From positions 2,480,001 to 2,544,000 of the forward strand of contig NZ_CP090063.1 in the NCBI RefSeq assembly GCF_021391495.1: a stretch of 64,000 bases of DNA, read 5' to 3'. Both the position numbers and the translations under genes were made by a program. The stretch is from Amycolatopsis acidiphila (GTDB lineage Bacteria; Actinomycetota; Actinomycetes; Mycobacteriales; Pseudonocardiaceae). Below the pieces are notes generated by a model, which had not been told where the DNA came from, searched no databases, and worked only from the letters and a program-made list of their open reading frames with translations. Below are positions 50,362 to 59,371 of the stretch, one piece after another. Position 1 is the first letter of the stretch. The number at the start of each line of letters is the position of its first letter.

Positions 50362-52293
50362 ATGACTGTTTCGCTGAAAGACCTCGACGACGCCCAGTTC
50401 GCCGAGCTGTACGGCGCCGACCGGTTCACCGCATCGGTGCTGGCCAGCCGGATGCGCTACATCGTCCAGCACATGTGCACCGGGCTGCTGAACAACGCGT
50501 TCTCGCTGATCCTGCGCGACTGGTACGACTTCGCCGCGACGATCTCCGGGCCGCCGGAGCAGAACTACCCGATGTCCTCGGTGAGCAACAGCCTCGCGAT
50601 GTTCCTCGGTACCATGTCCGAGGCCGTGCGCAACACCATCGAGGAGTACGGCCCGGAAAACCTGCGCCCGGGCGACGTGGTGATCTGCAACGACCCCTAC
50701 CGCGCGGGCAACCACGTCAACGACATCTGCTTCATCCGCCCGGTCTTCCAGGGTGAGCGGCTGATCTCGTTCGTCACGCTGCGCGCACACCAGCTGGACA
50801 TGGGCGGCGTGGTGCCCGCCGGGTTCAGCGGGACCAAGCGCAACGTGTACGAGAACGGCCTGGTCATCGCGCCGACGCTGCTCTACCGCGACGACAAGCC
50901 GGTCAAGTCGGCGTTCAACCTCATCTTCGACAACGCCCGCTACTGCGCGCTGCTGCTGCCCGACATCAAGACGATCTACGCGAACCTGCTACTGGGCGAG
51001 CAGCTGATCACCGAGAGCGTCGAGCGCTACGGCATCGAGGCCTACCTCGGCGCGATCCGCTACAGCACCGACGTCTCCGCCGAGGCGATGCGCACGGCGC
51101 TGGCGGAGCTGCCCGACGGCGTGTACGAGGCCGAAGAGGGCATCGACTGCGACGGCATCGACGACTCCATCGAGTACCGGATCAAGGTGAAGATCACCAA
51201 GGCCGGGCCGCGGATGGAGCTGGACTTCAGCGGCACCTCGCCGCAGGCGCGCACCAGCATCAACGCCGGCATCCTCGACACCAAGACCGCCGTCGGCGTG
51301 GCGCTGAAGTTCCTCATCGACCCGGCGACACCGTTCACCTCCGGCGCCTACCGCGACATCGACATCGTGCTGCCGGCGGGCACGTTCATCAGTGCGACCC
51401 CGCCGGACGGGGCGGTGTTCCTGTACTGGGAGAGCACCGGCCCGGTGCTGCTCGCGGTGTTCCGCGCGCTGGAGAAGGCGTTGGGGCGCAAGGCCGTCGG
51501 CGGCGACTACGGGTCGCTGAACATCCACAACGCCAACGGTGTGCTCGAGGACGGCACCCCGTGGGTCACCACCGCCCAGTGCGGCGGCGAGCACGGGCCG
51601 TGGGGCGCCACCGAAGCCGGGGACGCGGACAGCTACTCCGTGGTGTACCAGGCGAACAACCTCGACCCGGCGACCGAGGCGATCGAGTCCGAGCTGCCCG
51701 CGGTGGTGCTGCGCAAGGAGTACGTGCCTGACAGCGGTGGCGCGGGCACGAACCGCGGCGGCGCGGCCGTCATGAAGGACACGCTGTACCTGACCGAGGC
51801 CGAGCACTGGTCGAGCCCGCTGCACACCAAGAGCGCCAGCGGCGTGGGCGTCTACGGCGGCCGCAGCGGCGGCCTGGGCGCCACCTGGGTCTTCCACTCG
51901 GACTACCTGGACGTGGTGCGCCGCAAGGACCTCATCGCGACCTCGGCCGACGTCTACGCCGGCGCGACGCCGGTCGCCGGGATGCTCGACCCGGAGAGCA
52001 AGTGCGTGGACCCGGACGGCGAGTACTTCTACTTCGCCAGTACTCCGGTGTGGCACACCAAGCCGCACGCGGTCTTCCGCTATCTCACCAACGGCGGCGG
52101 CGGTTGGGGCAGGCCGACCGACCGCGACCCCGAGCGCGTGAAGAACGACGTCCGCGACGAGTACGTGACCGTCGAAGGCGCCTACCGCGACTACGGCGTC
52201 GTCGTCACCGGCGACCCGCGCACCGATCCCGAGGGCCTGCGGGTGGACCTCGCCGCCACCGAGAAGCGCCGCGCCGAGCTGGCCGCGCAGTAA
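50362..52293 (+). CDS. Hydantoinase B / ketone carboxylase alpha-type subunit (HyuB-like)
   Basis: 643 residues. HyuB signature throughout: GTMSEAVRNTIEEYG, LRPGDVVICNDPYRAGNHVNDI, ISFVTLRAHQLDMGG, FSGTSPQARTSINAG and YVPDSGGAGTNRGGAAV. The His and Asp in the HVND and AHQLDMGG blocks are the likely metal ligands by family. It forms the catalytic heterodimer with the preceding HyuA-like protein. It is longer than minimal HyuB (about 580), and ends in DPRTDPEGLRVDLAAT. Confidence 0.87.
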   Translation: MTVSLKDLDDAQFAELYGADRFTASVLASRMRYIVQHMCTGLLNNAFSLILRDWYDFAATISGPPEQNYPMSSVSNSLAMFLGTMSEAVRNTIEEYGPENLRPGDVVICNDPYRAGNHVNDICFIRPVFQGERLISFVTLRAHQLDMGGVVPAGFSGTKRNVYENGLVIAPTLLYRDDKPVKSAFNLIFDNARYCALLLPDIKTIYANLLLGEQLITESVERYGIEAYLGAIRYSTDVSAEAMRTALAELPDGVYEAEEGIDCDGIDDSIEYRIKVKITKAGPRMELDFSGTSPQARTSINAGILDTKTAVGVALKFLIDPATPFTSGAYRDIDIVLPAGTFISATPPDGAVFLYWESTGPVLLAVFRALEKALGRKAVGGDYGSLNIHNANGVLEDGTPWVTTAQCGGEHGPWGATEAGDADSYSVVYQANNLDPATEAIESELPAVVLRKEYVPDSGGAGTNRGGAAVMKDTLYLTEAEHWSSPLHTKSASGVGVYGGRSGGLGATWVFHSDYLDVVRRKDLIATSADVYAGATPVAGMLDPESKCVDPDGEYFYFASTPVWHTKPHAVFRYLTNGGGGWGRPTDRDPERVKNDVRDEYVTVEGAYRDYGVVVTGDPRTDPEGLRVDLAATEKRRAELAAQ

Positions 52294-52303
52294 GGAGAAT
52301 CGA

Positions 52304-52705
52304 GTGTCCTCTGTGGAGCTGACCGAGGAGCAGCGGCAGCTGCGGGAGCGGTTCGTCGGCGAGCGCGGGTACTGGAACCAGTTCTGGGAGGGGCTGCTCA
52401 GCCTCGACCAGGAGTTCTTCGAGGCCTACCTGAACTTCTCGGCCGTGCCCTGGCGCAAGGGCGTGCTGGAGCCCAAGATCCGCGAGCTGATCTACACCGC
52501 GATCGACGCCTCCACCACCCACCTGTACGAGCCCGGCCTGCGCCAGCACATCCGCAACGCGCTGGGCTACGGGGCGACGAAGGAGGAGATCATGGAGGTG
52601 CTGGAGCTGACGAGCGTGCTCGGCATCCACACCTGCACCCTCGGCGTCCCGGTGCTGATGGAGGAGCTGGCCGCGCACGAGCAGCGCAACGGCTCGTCGG
52701 CGTGA
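52304..52705 (+). CDS. Carboxymuconolactone decarboxylase-family protein
   Basis: 133 residues. CMD/AhpD-like helical domain: WRKGVLEPKIRELIYTAIDAS, HLYEPGLRQHIRNALGYGATKEEIMEVLELTSVLG. The usual CXXC redox pair of AhpD is absent (IHTCTLGVP has one Cys), so it belongs to the non-redox CMD branch. A role in decarboxylation or ring opening in this pathway is possible but unproven. AAGGAG lies before GTG 52304; its stop overlaps the next GTG (GTGA). Confidence 0.85.
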   Translation: MSSVELTEEQRQLRERFVGERGYWNQFWEGLLSLDQEFFEAYLNFSAVPWRKGVLEPKIRELIYTAIDASTTHLYEPGLRQHIRNALGYGATKEEIMEVLELTSVLGIHTCTLGVPVLMEELAAHEQRNGSSA

Positions 52706-53445
52706 CCGGGACGCTGGACGCGGGCGGGCCCGCCGGGATGCGCGGCGAACGTGCCGTCGTCACCGGCGCCGCCCGCGGCATCGGCGCCCGCATCGCCATC
52801 GAGCTGGCGCGGGCCGGCGCCGAGGTGACCGTGGTGGACGTGCGCGACCCCGCCGAGACGGTGGCGGCGATCGAGGCCGAGGGCGGGCAGGCGTGCGGGC
52901 GCACGCTCGACGTGACCGACCGGGCGGCGGTGCACGAGGCGTTCGCCGCCCTGCCCGCGCTCGACGTCCTGGTGACCTCGGCGGCGGTCTACGGCGAGAC
53001 GGTGTCCATCGACGAGCTCGAAGAGTCCGAAGTGGACCTGGTGCTCGGGGTGAACGTCAAGGGCACCCTGTGGTCGATCCGCGCCGCGCTGCCGTTGCTG
53101 CGCCGCGCCGGCGGCCGGGTCGTGTGCATCGGCTCGGTCGCCGGGAAGGTCGGCGGCGTGCTCGCCGGCCCGCACTACGTGGCCAGCAAGGGCGCCGTGC
53201 ACGCGGTCGTCAAATGGCTCGCCAAGACCGAGGCGGCGCACGGCATCACGGCCAACGGCGTCGCGCCCGGCGTGGTGGACACCGAGATGGTGGCCGGGCG
53301 CGGGTACCGGCCGGACTACTGCCCGCTCGGCCGGCTCGCCCGGCCCGAGGAGATCGCGCGGGTGGCGGCGTTCCTCGCCTCGCCCGCGGCCAGCTACATG
53401 ACCGGCGCCGTGGTGGACGTCAACGGCGGCTATGCGATGGGGTGA
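52702..53445 (+). CDS. Short-chain dehydrogenase/reductase (first of three)
   Basis: 247 residues. Classical SDR: cofactor TGAARGIGARIA with Asp at the end of strand 2 (VVDVRD) indicating NAD+ preference; catalytic Ser in CIGSVAGKVG and YVASK. The C-terminus MTGAVVDVNGGYAMG is typical. It probably oxidises a secondary alcohol to a ketone (or the reverse) for the HyuAB step. Overlaps the CMD gene stop. Confidence 0.9.
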   Translation: MTGTLDAGGPAGMRGERAVVTGAARGIGARIAIELARAGAEVTVVDVRDPAETVAAIEAEGGQACGRTLDVTDRAAVHEAFAALPALDVLVTSAAVYGETVSIDELEESEVDLVLGVNVKGTLWSIRAALPLLRRAGGRVVCIGSVAGKVGGVLAGPHYVASKGAVHAVVKWLAKTEAAHGITANGVAPGVVDTEMVAGRGYRPDYCPLGRLARPEEIARVAAFLASPAASYMTGAVVDVNGGYAMG

Positions 53446-53454
53446 GGAGAGACC

Positions 53455-54228
53455 ATGGACTGCGCTGTGATCACGGGCGCGGGCTCCGGCATCGGGCAGG
53501 CGTGCGCGCTGCGGCTGGCGGAGAACGGCTTCACCGTGGCGCTGCTCGACGTGCGGGACACCGCGGACACGCGGAAGCTCGTCGAGGAACGTGGCGGCTC
53601 GGCGGTGGAGTTCGCCGTGGACGTCACTGACGACCACGCGGTGGCGGACGTCGTGGGACGGCTGCCCGGTGAGCCCCGCGTGCTGGTCAACGCCGCGGGG
53701 ATCATCGTCCGCAAGAAGCTGCTCGAGTCGAGCGTCGAGGAGTGGCGGCGGGTGCTCGACGTCAACCTCACCGGGTACTTCATCCTGCTGCGGCACGTGA
53801 TACCGGCGATGGCCGCCGCGGGAGGCGGCTCCATCGTGCAGATCGCCTCGATCGCCGGGCACACCGGCTACGGCTTCTCCTCCTACACCGCGGCGAAGGG
53901 CGGGGTGCTCGCCCTGACCCGCCAGCTCGCGGCGGAGCTGGCCGAGCAGGGGATCCGGATCAACTCGGTCAGCCCCGGCGTTGTCCACAGTGGACTGAAC
54001 CGGGACACCCTCGGCAACGAGGTGATCCGCTCGGCGACCGAGGACAACATCCCGCTCGGCCGGATCGGCGAGCCGGACGACATCGCACGCGTCGTCGCGT
54101 TCCTCGCCGGCCCGGGCGCCGGGTTCGTCACCGGCACCGACCTGGTGGCCGACGGCGGCATGATCAGCACGATCCACTGGGGCAAGGCGGGCAGCGAGCT
54201 GCACAGCTTCCACACGAGGGAGGGCTGA
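53455..54228 (+). CDS. Short-chain dehydrogenase/reductase (second of three)
   Basis: 257 residues. VITGAGSGIGQACALRLAE cofactor site, LLDVRD (acidic, NAD-type), NAAGI, catalytic Ser in QIASIAGHTG and YTAAKGG, where the canonical YxxxK is Tyr-Thr-Ala-Ala-Lys. C-terminal FVTGTDLVADGGMIS. Its stop overlaps the ligase ATG by one base (TGATG). Substrate unknown. Confidence 0.9.
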   Translation: MDCAVITGAGSGIGQACALRLAENGFTVALLDVRDTADTRKLVEERGGSAVEFAVDVTDDHAVADVVGRLPGEPRVLVNAAGIIVRKKLLESSVEEWRRVLDVNLTGYFILLRHVIPAMAAAGGGSIVQIASIAGHTGYGFSSYTAAKGGVLALTRQLAAELAEQGIRINSVSPGVVHSGLNRDTLGNEVIRSATEDNIPLGRIGEPDDIARVVAFLAGPGAGFVTGTDLVADGGMISTIHWGKAGSELHSFHTREG

Positions 54229-55739
54229 TGCTCAACTTCGCCGGCATCCTCGACCACAACCTCGGCCGTTACCCGGACAAGACCGTGCTCGCGCAGGGGG
54301 AGCGGCGGCTGTCGAACCGCGAGCTCTTCGCCCGGGTCAACGCCCTCGCCGCCGGGTTCCGCGAGCTGGGGATCGGGCGCGGCGACATCGTCGCGCTGCT
54401 GCTGTACAACCACGTGGAGTTCGTCGAGGCGGTCTTCGCGCTCAACCGGGTCGGCGCGGCGTTCCTGCCGCTGAACTACCGGCTCTCGCCGTCGGAGTGG
54501 GAGTTCATCCTGTCCCACGCCGAGGCCACCGCGATCCTCACCGAGCCCGAGTTCGCCGGTGCCGTCGAGGGAATCCCGGTGCGCCACAAGCTTCTGCTCG
54601 GTGCCGAACGCGACGGCTGGCTCGCGTACGACGACCTGCTCTCGCGGCACCTCGGCGAAGAGGTGCCGGTCGAGCAGGTGGGCCCCGACGACCTGCAGCG
54701 GCTGATGTACACCTCCGGCACCACGTCGCGCCCGAAGGGGGTGCGGATCACCCACACCAACCTGCTCTACAAGAACCTCGGCCACCTCGTCGAGTTCGGC
54801 ATCACCAGCGCCGACACGACGCTCGTGTGCGGGCCGCTCTACCACGTCGGCGGCCTGGACCTGCCCGGTCTGGGCACCCTGCACGCGGGCGGCGGGCTGG
54901 TCCTGCTGCGGAAGTTCGACGCGCGGGCGGTGCTCGACACCATCGAGCGCGAGCGCCCGACGAACGTCTGGCTCGCGCCCTCGATGATGAACGCCCTGCT
55001 GCAGCAGCCGGACGTGGTGCGGCGGGACACGTCGTCCATCCGGTTCATCATCGGCGGCGGGGAGAAGATGCCGGTCCCGCTCGTGGAACGCATCCGCTCG
55101 GCGTTCCCGTCCGCGTGGTTCGCCGATGCCTACGGGCTCACCGAAACGGTCTCCGGGGACACCTTCAACGACGCCGAGCACATGCTCGCGAAGGTCGGCT
55201 CGGTCGGCAGGCCCGTGGTGCACCTGCGGGTGCGCATCGTGGACGAGCTGGGCGCCGAGGTCCCGCCCGGACAGCTCGGCGAGATCACGCTGTCCGGGCC
55301 GAAGGTGTTCGCCGGGTACTGGCGCGACGCCGAGGCGACCGCGAAAGCCTTGCGGGACGGCTGGTTCCACACCGGCGACATCGGCCGCGTCGACGAGGAC
55401 GGCTACCTGTACGTGGAGGACCGCAAGAAGGACATGATCGTCTCCGGCGGCGAGAACATCGCCACCCCCGAGGTCGAACGGGTGCTGTACGAGCATCCCG
55501 AGGTCGTCGAGGCCGCGGTGGTCGGCATGCCGCACGAACGGTGGGGCGAGGTGCCCAAGGCGTTCGTCGTGCTGCGGCCGGGTTCCGCGCTCACGGCGGA
55601 GGAGCTGACGGCGTTCTGCCGGGAGCGGCTGGCGAAGTTCAAGGTCCCGGCGGAGGTCCGGTTCCTCGGCGAGCTGCCGCGTACCCCGTCGGGCAAGGTG
55701 CTCAAACGCGACCTGCGCACGCTGCCGGTGATCGCGTGA
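54228..55739 (+). CDS. Acyl-CoA synthetase (AMP-forming)
   Basis: 503 residues. ANL-family motifs: MYTSGTTSRPKGVRITHTN (P-loop), ADAYGLTETVSGD, GDIGRVDEDGYLYVEDRKKDMIVSGGENI (hinge, in two adjoining parts) and the catalytic Lys in PRTPSGKVLKRDL. It activates a carboxylic acid with ATP and CoA. In this operon the substrate may be the beta-keto acid made by the HyuAB-like pair, as benzoylacetate-CoA ligase does in acetophenone breakdown. Overlaps neighbours by 1 and 4 bases. Confidence 0.9.
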   Translation: MLNFAGILDHNLGRYPDKTVLAQGERRLSNRELFARVNALAAGFRELGIGRGDIVALLLYNHVEFVEAVFALNRVGAAFLPLNYRLSPSEWEFILSHAEATAILTEPEFAGAVEGIPVRHKLLLGAERDGWLAYDDLLSRHLGEEVPVEQVGPDDLQRLMYTSGTTSRPKGVRITHTNLLYKNLGHLVEFGITSADTTLVCGPLYHVGGLDLPGLGTLHAGGGLVLLRKFDARAVLDTIERERPTNVWLAPSMMNALLQQPDVVRRDTSSIRFIIGGGEKMPVPLVERIRSAFPSAWFADAYGLTETVSGDTFNDAEHMLAKVGSVGRPVVHLRVRIVDELGAEVPPGQLGEITLSGPKVFAGYWRDAEATAKALRDGWFHTGDIGRVDEDGYLYVEDRKKDMIVSGGENIATPEVERVLYEHPEVVEAAVVGMPHERWGEVPKAFVVLRPGSALTAEELTAFCRERLAKFKVPAEVRFLGELPRTPSGKVLKRDLRTLPVIA

Positions 55740-56473
55740 CGGGGTTCGACCTCACCGGCAGGACGGCGTGGGTCACCGGCGCAGGCAAGGGACTGGGGCG
55801 CGCCATGGCCGTCGCGCTCGCCGCCGCCGGGGCCACCGTGGCCGTCACCTCCCGCACCCGCGCGGATCTGGAGTCGCTGGCCGCCGAGCTGGGGGAGGGC
55901 ACGATCGTGCTGCCCGGTTCGGTGGCCGAGCCGGGGTTCGCCGAGGCGTGCGTGGAGCGGATCGGCCGGGTGGACGTGCTGGTCAACTGTGCGGGGATCA
56001 GCCCGACGTTCAAGCGCAGCGAGACGGTGTCCGACGAGGAGTGGCAGCAGGTGCTGCGGGTGAACCTCGACGGCACCTGGTTCTGCAGCCGGGCCGCCGG
56101 ACGCCGGATGCTCGAGCAGGGTGGCGGCAGCATCGTCAACGTCTCGTCGGTGCACGCCGCGACCGGCTTCGACCGGATCGCGGCCTACGCGGCCAGCAAG
56201 GGCGGGGTCGAGGCCCTGACGCGCGTGCTGGCGGTCGAATGGGCGGGGCGCGGCGTGCGCGTGAACGCGTTGGCGCCGGGGTATTTCGCCACCGACCTGT
56301 CGGACGGACTGATGCAGAGCCGCTGGGGCGAGGTCATCCGCGGGGCGATCCCGCAGGGCCGGATCGGCGAGGCGGGCGAACTGGCCGGCGCGGTGGTCTT
56401 CCTGGCCGCCGACGCGTCGTCGTACGTCACCGGAACGACGTTGTATGTGGACGGTGGGTGGACCGCGCGGTAG
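55736..56473 (+). CDS. Short-chain dehydrogenase/reductase (third of three)
   Basis: 245 residues from GTG 55736, overlapping the ligase stop (GTGA). WVTGAGKGLGRAMAVALAAAG, then SRTRADLE, where Ser-Arg after strand 2 suggests NADP(H). NCAGISPTFKRSE, SSVHAATGFDR and YAASKGG complete the SDR set. FabG-like C-terminus VTGTTLYVDGGWTAR. Last gene of the operon. Confidence 0.9.
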   Translation: MTGFDLTGRTAWVTGAGKGLGRAMAVALAAAGATVAVTSRTRADLESLAAELGEGTIVLPGSVAEPGFAEACVERIGRVDVLVNCAGISPTFKRSETVSDEEWQQVLRVNLDGTWFCSRAAGRRMLEQGGGSIVNVSSVHAATGFDRIAAYAASKGGVEALTRVLAVEWAGRGVRVNALAPGYFATDLSDGLMQSRWGEVIRGAIPQGRIGEAGELAGAVVFLAADASSYVTGTTLYVDGGWTAR

Positions 56474-56690
56474 TCGCCCGGGCTCGTCCCTTTCACCCGG
56501 TCGGGTGGTCCTGGCGGGCAGCCGTCACGGCTCGGGCGTTCGTGCCTCTTCCTGGTCAGGCACCAGGCGCGGCGGCGACACGACGTCGGTGTGTGCCTGG
56601 GCGTGCCAGGCCGGACGCGCAGCCCCCCGAGCGACCGGCCCGGCACGCCCCGCCATTCTCGCTGGTCACCGCCTCGACGGCCAGGGTTTC

Positions 56691-57293
56691 TCAGCCGAAC
56701 GGGCGGAACGGTTCCCCGGCGTCGGCCGGGTTCTGCAGCAGGCGCGCGAAGGTGTCGATCAGGATGAACGGCGGCTCGCTCGTCGCCGGGATCTGCCGGA
56801 TCGCCGGGTACACCTCCTCGTCGAGGACCACCGGCTGGGAGGTCTGCAGCAGCGTCGGCTCCTCGTCGGCGTCGAGCGTGAGCACGACGGCCGTCCGGTC
56901 CACCAGCCGCATGATCGTCGTGCCCGTGGTGCCGCTGTTCGGCGCGCGGAACCGCGCGCCGGTACCGACGTAGAAGCCCCGCAGATCCGGGTCGACGCGC
57001 TGCCACCGGTCGTCCGCGTCGGGGACCAGCCGCGGGTCGCCCGCCGCCGCGAGCTCCTCGCGCACCTCGTCGACCACCTGCCGGACCGGGGCGGCGGCGT
57101 CCACCGGCTCGATCACCTCGTAGAGCAGGAAGCGGGACTCGCCGGGCGCGGGCGGCAGCAGGAACAGGTGCAGCAGGGTGAAGTGCTCGTCCGCCGCGCG
57201 GGTCGTCTCGATCAGCTGCCGCACGATGAGGCCACGCAGCCGGGCCGCCCGCTCCTCGTCCATTTCGGCCAGGGTCGGCGCGAGTGACCTCAC
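56691..57293 (-). CDS. Conserved-looking protein of unknown function
   Basis: 200 residues from GTG 57293, which has GGAG about 8 bases upstream; ATG 57263 is an alternative. No family recognised. Soluble; begins SLAPTLAEMDEERAARLRGL, with TLLHLFLLPPAPGESRFLLY, a VDRTAVVLTLDADEEPTLL strand-rich centre and PAIRQIPATSEPPFILID. It is divergent from the lipoprotein gene with a 226-base spacer carrying a CRP-like site. The 217 bases downstream, up to 56474, hold no recognised gene. Confidence 0.7.
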   Translation of the reverse strand: MRSLAPTLAEMDEERAARLRGLIVRQLIETTRAADEHFTLLHLFLLPPAPGESRFLLYEVIEPVDAAAPVRQVVDEVREELAAAGDPRLVPDADDRWQRVDPDLRGFYVGTGARFRAPNSGTTGTTIMRLVDRTAVVLTLDADEEPTLLQTSQPVVLDEEVYPAIRQIPATSEPPFILIDTFARLLQNPADAGEPFRPFG

Positions 57294-57403
57294 GACTCGG
57301 CTCCGCGGGCCTCGGCGGGCGCCACGTGGGAGCGGTGGGATGATCGCACACCCGCACCCTACAAAGGCGCCATTGCGCACTCCCGGCGACCGGTCGCCGC
57401 TCG

Positions 57404-57419
57404 CGTGACGCTGGTCACA
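57404..57419. promoter_or_regulatory. CRP-like site upstream of the lipoprotein gene
   Basis: CGTGA-N6-TCACA matches the TGTGA-N6-TCACA consensus of cAMP-receptor-type regulators in 9 of 10 positions, with GTGAC and GTCAC arms. It lies 101 bases before the lipoprotein ATG, in the divergent spacer. Motif evidence only. Confidence 0.5.
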
Positions 57420-57519
57420 CTCGGTTGAGGGATGATCGCTTCTGGGCACTCGAAGCGTGCTTTCCCGGTCGGCGCCGTCCAGCAGGGCGCGGCGCGGCCG
57501 GCTGGACCGAGGAGGAAGG

Positions 57520-58395
57520 ATGCGCGCAGCGATGGGGGCGGCCGCGGGAGCAGCGCTGATGGCGACCGGTCTGGTCGTGGCGGCCTGTTCGAGTGGTGGA
57601 ACCACCGCCCCACCTGCGGCTCAGACCGAAAATTCACCCGATCAGGTGGTAGCGGCCGCTTACTCGAAGACGACCGACGCCCACACGGCGAAGACCACGA
57701 TGTCGACCCAGCTGGGCATGGGCGGCCAGTCGCTGCCGATCACCGCATCCGGCGTCGTCGACTTCACCGGGAAGGCCGCGCAGCTCACCGAGACCCTTCC
57801 GGCCAACGCGGGGACCATGGAGACCAGGTTCGTCAACGGGATGGTGTACCTGCAGCTGCCGGGGCAGCTCGGGGCACAGCTGGCCGGTGGCAAGCCCTGG
57901 GTCTCGCTCGACCTGAACAAGATCGCGCAGCAGCAGTACGGCGCGTCGCTGAGCGAGCTGCAGGGCTCGATGCCCTCGGATCCGACGGACGCGCTGGGGT
58001 ACCTGCGGGGCGCGAGCGACCAGGTGCGCGAGATCGGGCCGGACACTGTGGACGGTGCCCCGACGAAGCACTACGACGTGACGATCGACCTGGACAAGGC
58101 CACGGCGGGCCGGCCGGCGCAGGCGCAGCAGGCCACCCAGAAGCTGGAGCAGCAGCTGGGCACGCACACCCTGCCGGCGCAGGTGTGGATCGACGACCAG
58201 GGGCGGCTGCGCAAGATCATGCTGGACGAGAGGGCGACCCCGCCGAGCACGGCAGGCAGCACGGCGACGCCCGGGCCTGTCTCGGTGTCGCTGACCGAGA
58301 CGTTCAGCGACTTCGGCACCCCGGTGAACGTCACCGCCCCGCCCGCGGACCAGACCGCGGACATCACCGACAAGCTGGGCGCCGCCGGCCACTGA
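57520..58395 (+). CDS. LppX/LprAFG-family lipoprotein
   Basis: 291 residues from ATG 57520, with GGAGGAAGG just upstream; an in-frame TTG/ATG further 5' is unlikely. Signal peptide with lipobox VVAAC (Cys about 24) predicts export and lipid anchoring. The mature domain resembles mycobacterial LppX/LprG/LprF: VVAAAYSKTTDAHTAKTTM, VDGAPTKHYDVTIDLDKA and LPAQVWIDDQGRLRKI. Such proteins bind lipids or triacylated glycolipids for transport to the outer envelope. Convergent with the dipeptidase gene (18-base gap). Confidence 0.88.
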   Translation: MRAAMGAAAGAALMATGLVVAACSSGGTTAPPAAQTENSPDQVVAAAYSKTTDAHTAKTTMSTQLGMGGQSLPITASGVVDFTGKAAQLTETLPANAGTMETRFVNGMVYLQLPGQLGAQLAGGKPWVSLDLNKIAQQQYGASLSELQGSMPSDPTDALGYLRGASDQVREIGPDTVDGAPTKHYDVTIDLDKATAGRPAQAQQATQKLEQQLGTHTLPAQVWIDDQGRLRKIMLDERATPPSTAGSTATPGPVSVSLTETFSDFGTPVNVTAPPADQTADITDKLGAAGH

Positions 58396-58413
58396 GCTGC
58401 CCCGGGGCGGGTC

Positions 58414-59067
58414 TCAGGCGACCGGCGGGGTGACGGCCGAGTAGCGGGTCTCCCGGGTGCCGGTCACGTGCGCCCAGTAGCGCTCACCGTAGGACCAGTG
58501 CCACCACTCCGTGGGGTAGTTCACCAGGCCCGCCCCGGTCAGCGCCGCCACCAGCAGGTCCCGGTTGCGCCGGGCTTCCGCCGGAATGCCCGTCGCGGCG
58601 GTGAAGCAGGCGCCGGCGCTGGCCTCCGGGTTCGCGTTGACCGCGGTGCCCAGGTCCAGTGCCGCGCCGTCGCCGGTGGCGAGCGTCAGGTCCACGGCGC
58701 CGCCGGTGCAGTGCGGCGCGACCTCCGGTGGCGAGACGAACTTGCTCGCCTCGACGTGCAGTCGCTCGTCCGTCCACTTCGGATACATCGCGCGCAGTTC
58801 CTCGCGGTACTCCGCGAAATACCGCTGTTGTAGCTTCGGTGGCCGGTAGCACTCGATGACCAGCAGCCGCACGCCGTCCGGTAAGGCCGCCTGAGCGGCG
58901 AGCAGCCGGTCCAGGACCCCGCTTCGCGCCAGGGCGTAGGCGCCGAGTGGATCGGCGGCGTGCGCTCCGAGGCGGAGCCCGGGGACCTCGCGGAGATCGA
59001 CGAGTGGTTCCCCGTTCTCCCCGGCGGAGATGGCGGCGATCAGTGGGTCGGACAGCAGGACGGTCAT
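58414..59067 (-). CDS. D-alanyl-D-alanine dipeptidase (VanX/DdpX type)
   Basis: 217 residues from ATG 59067, with AGGA 8 bases upstream; GTG 59073 adds two residues. M15D peptidase: Arg of the active site in IECYRPPKLQQRYF, zinc ligands His and Asp in APHCTGGAVDLTL, and catalytic Glu and zinc His in EWWHWSYG. It cleaves D-Ala-D-Ala, probably in peptidoglycan turnover or as a nutrient enzyme. No vanH or vanA homologue is near, so a resistance role is not supported. No signal peptide. Confidence 0.9.
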   Translation of the reverse strand: MTVLLSDPLIAAISAGENGEPLVDLREVPGLRLGAHAADPLGAYALARSGVLDRLLAAQAALPDGVRLLVIECYRPPKLQQRYFAEYREELRAMYPKWTDERLHVEASKFVSPPEVAPHCTGGAVDLTLATGDGAALDLGTAVNANPEASAGACFTAATGIPAEARRNRDLLVAALTGAGLVNYPTEWWHWSYGERYWAHVTGTRETRYSAVTPPVA

Positions 59068-59122
59068 GATCACATCCTGCCGGGTCCGGGATCAGCGCGG
59101 CGTGCGCCGATCCCGGCCGCGA

Positions 59123-59371
59123 TCAGGAACCTCGACCGCTCGCGCAGCGGTCGGGCGACCCGTTGTCCAGCACCTGCTGGACCGGAACCTGGACGAGGGG
59201 GACCGTGAGGTTGCTCCGGCACAACGCCGGAGGTATGTCGAGGTGGCGCATGGCGTCCACGCCGTCCATCGTCACCGGTGTGATCCCCTGCGCCGACGCC
59301 TGGCCGCCGGAGGCGAACCCGCCGAGCACCACGCCGGCGCCCATCGCGATGAGGCCGAATCTCCTGAGCAC
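59123..59371 (-). CDS. Small secreted protein, unknown function
   Basis: 82 residues from GTG 59371, with AAGGAG 5 bases upstream. The first 28 residues (LRRFGLIAMGAGVVLGG, then ASGGQASAQ) form a signal peptide with a likely cut after ASA. The mature part is about 54 residues with two Cys (ALCRSNLTVP, DRCASG) that could form a disulphide. Not a chaplin (no chaplin-domain motif). No assigned role. Confidence 0.65.
   Translation of the reverse strand: MLRRFGLIAMGAGVVLGGFASGGQASAQGITPVTMDGVDAMRHLDIPPALCRSNLTVPLVQVPVQQVLDNGSPDRCASGRGS

Noticed and set aside
56496..56512. CACCCG-GT-CGGGTG hairpin after the last SDR as a terminator
   Set aside because: Two-base loop and 6-base stem are too small to support without a longer stem or T-tract.
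58414..59067. VanX homologue as part of glycopeptide resistance
   Set aside because: No vanH, vanA/ddl-type ligase or vanRS genes are adjacent; single dipeptidases are widespread in soil actinomycetes.
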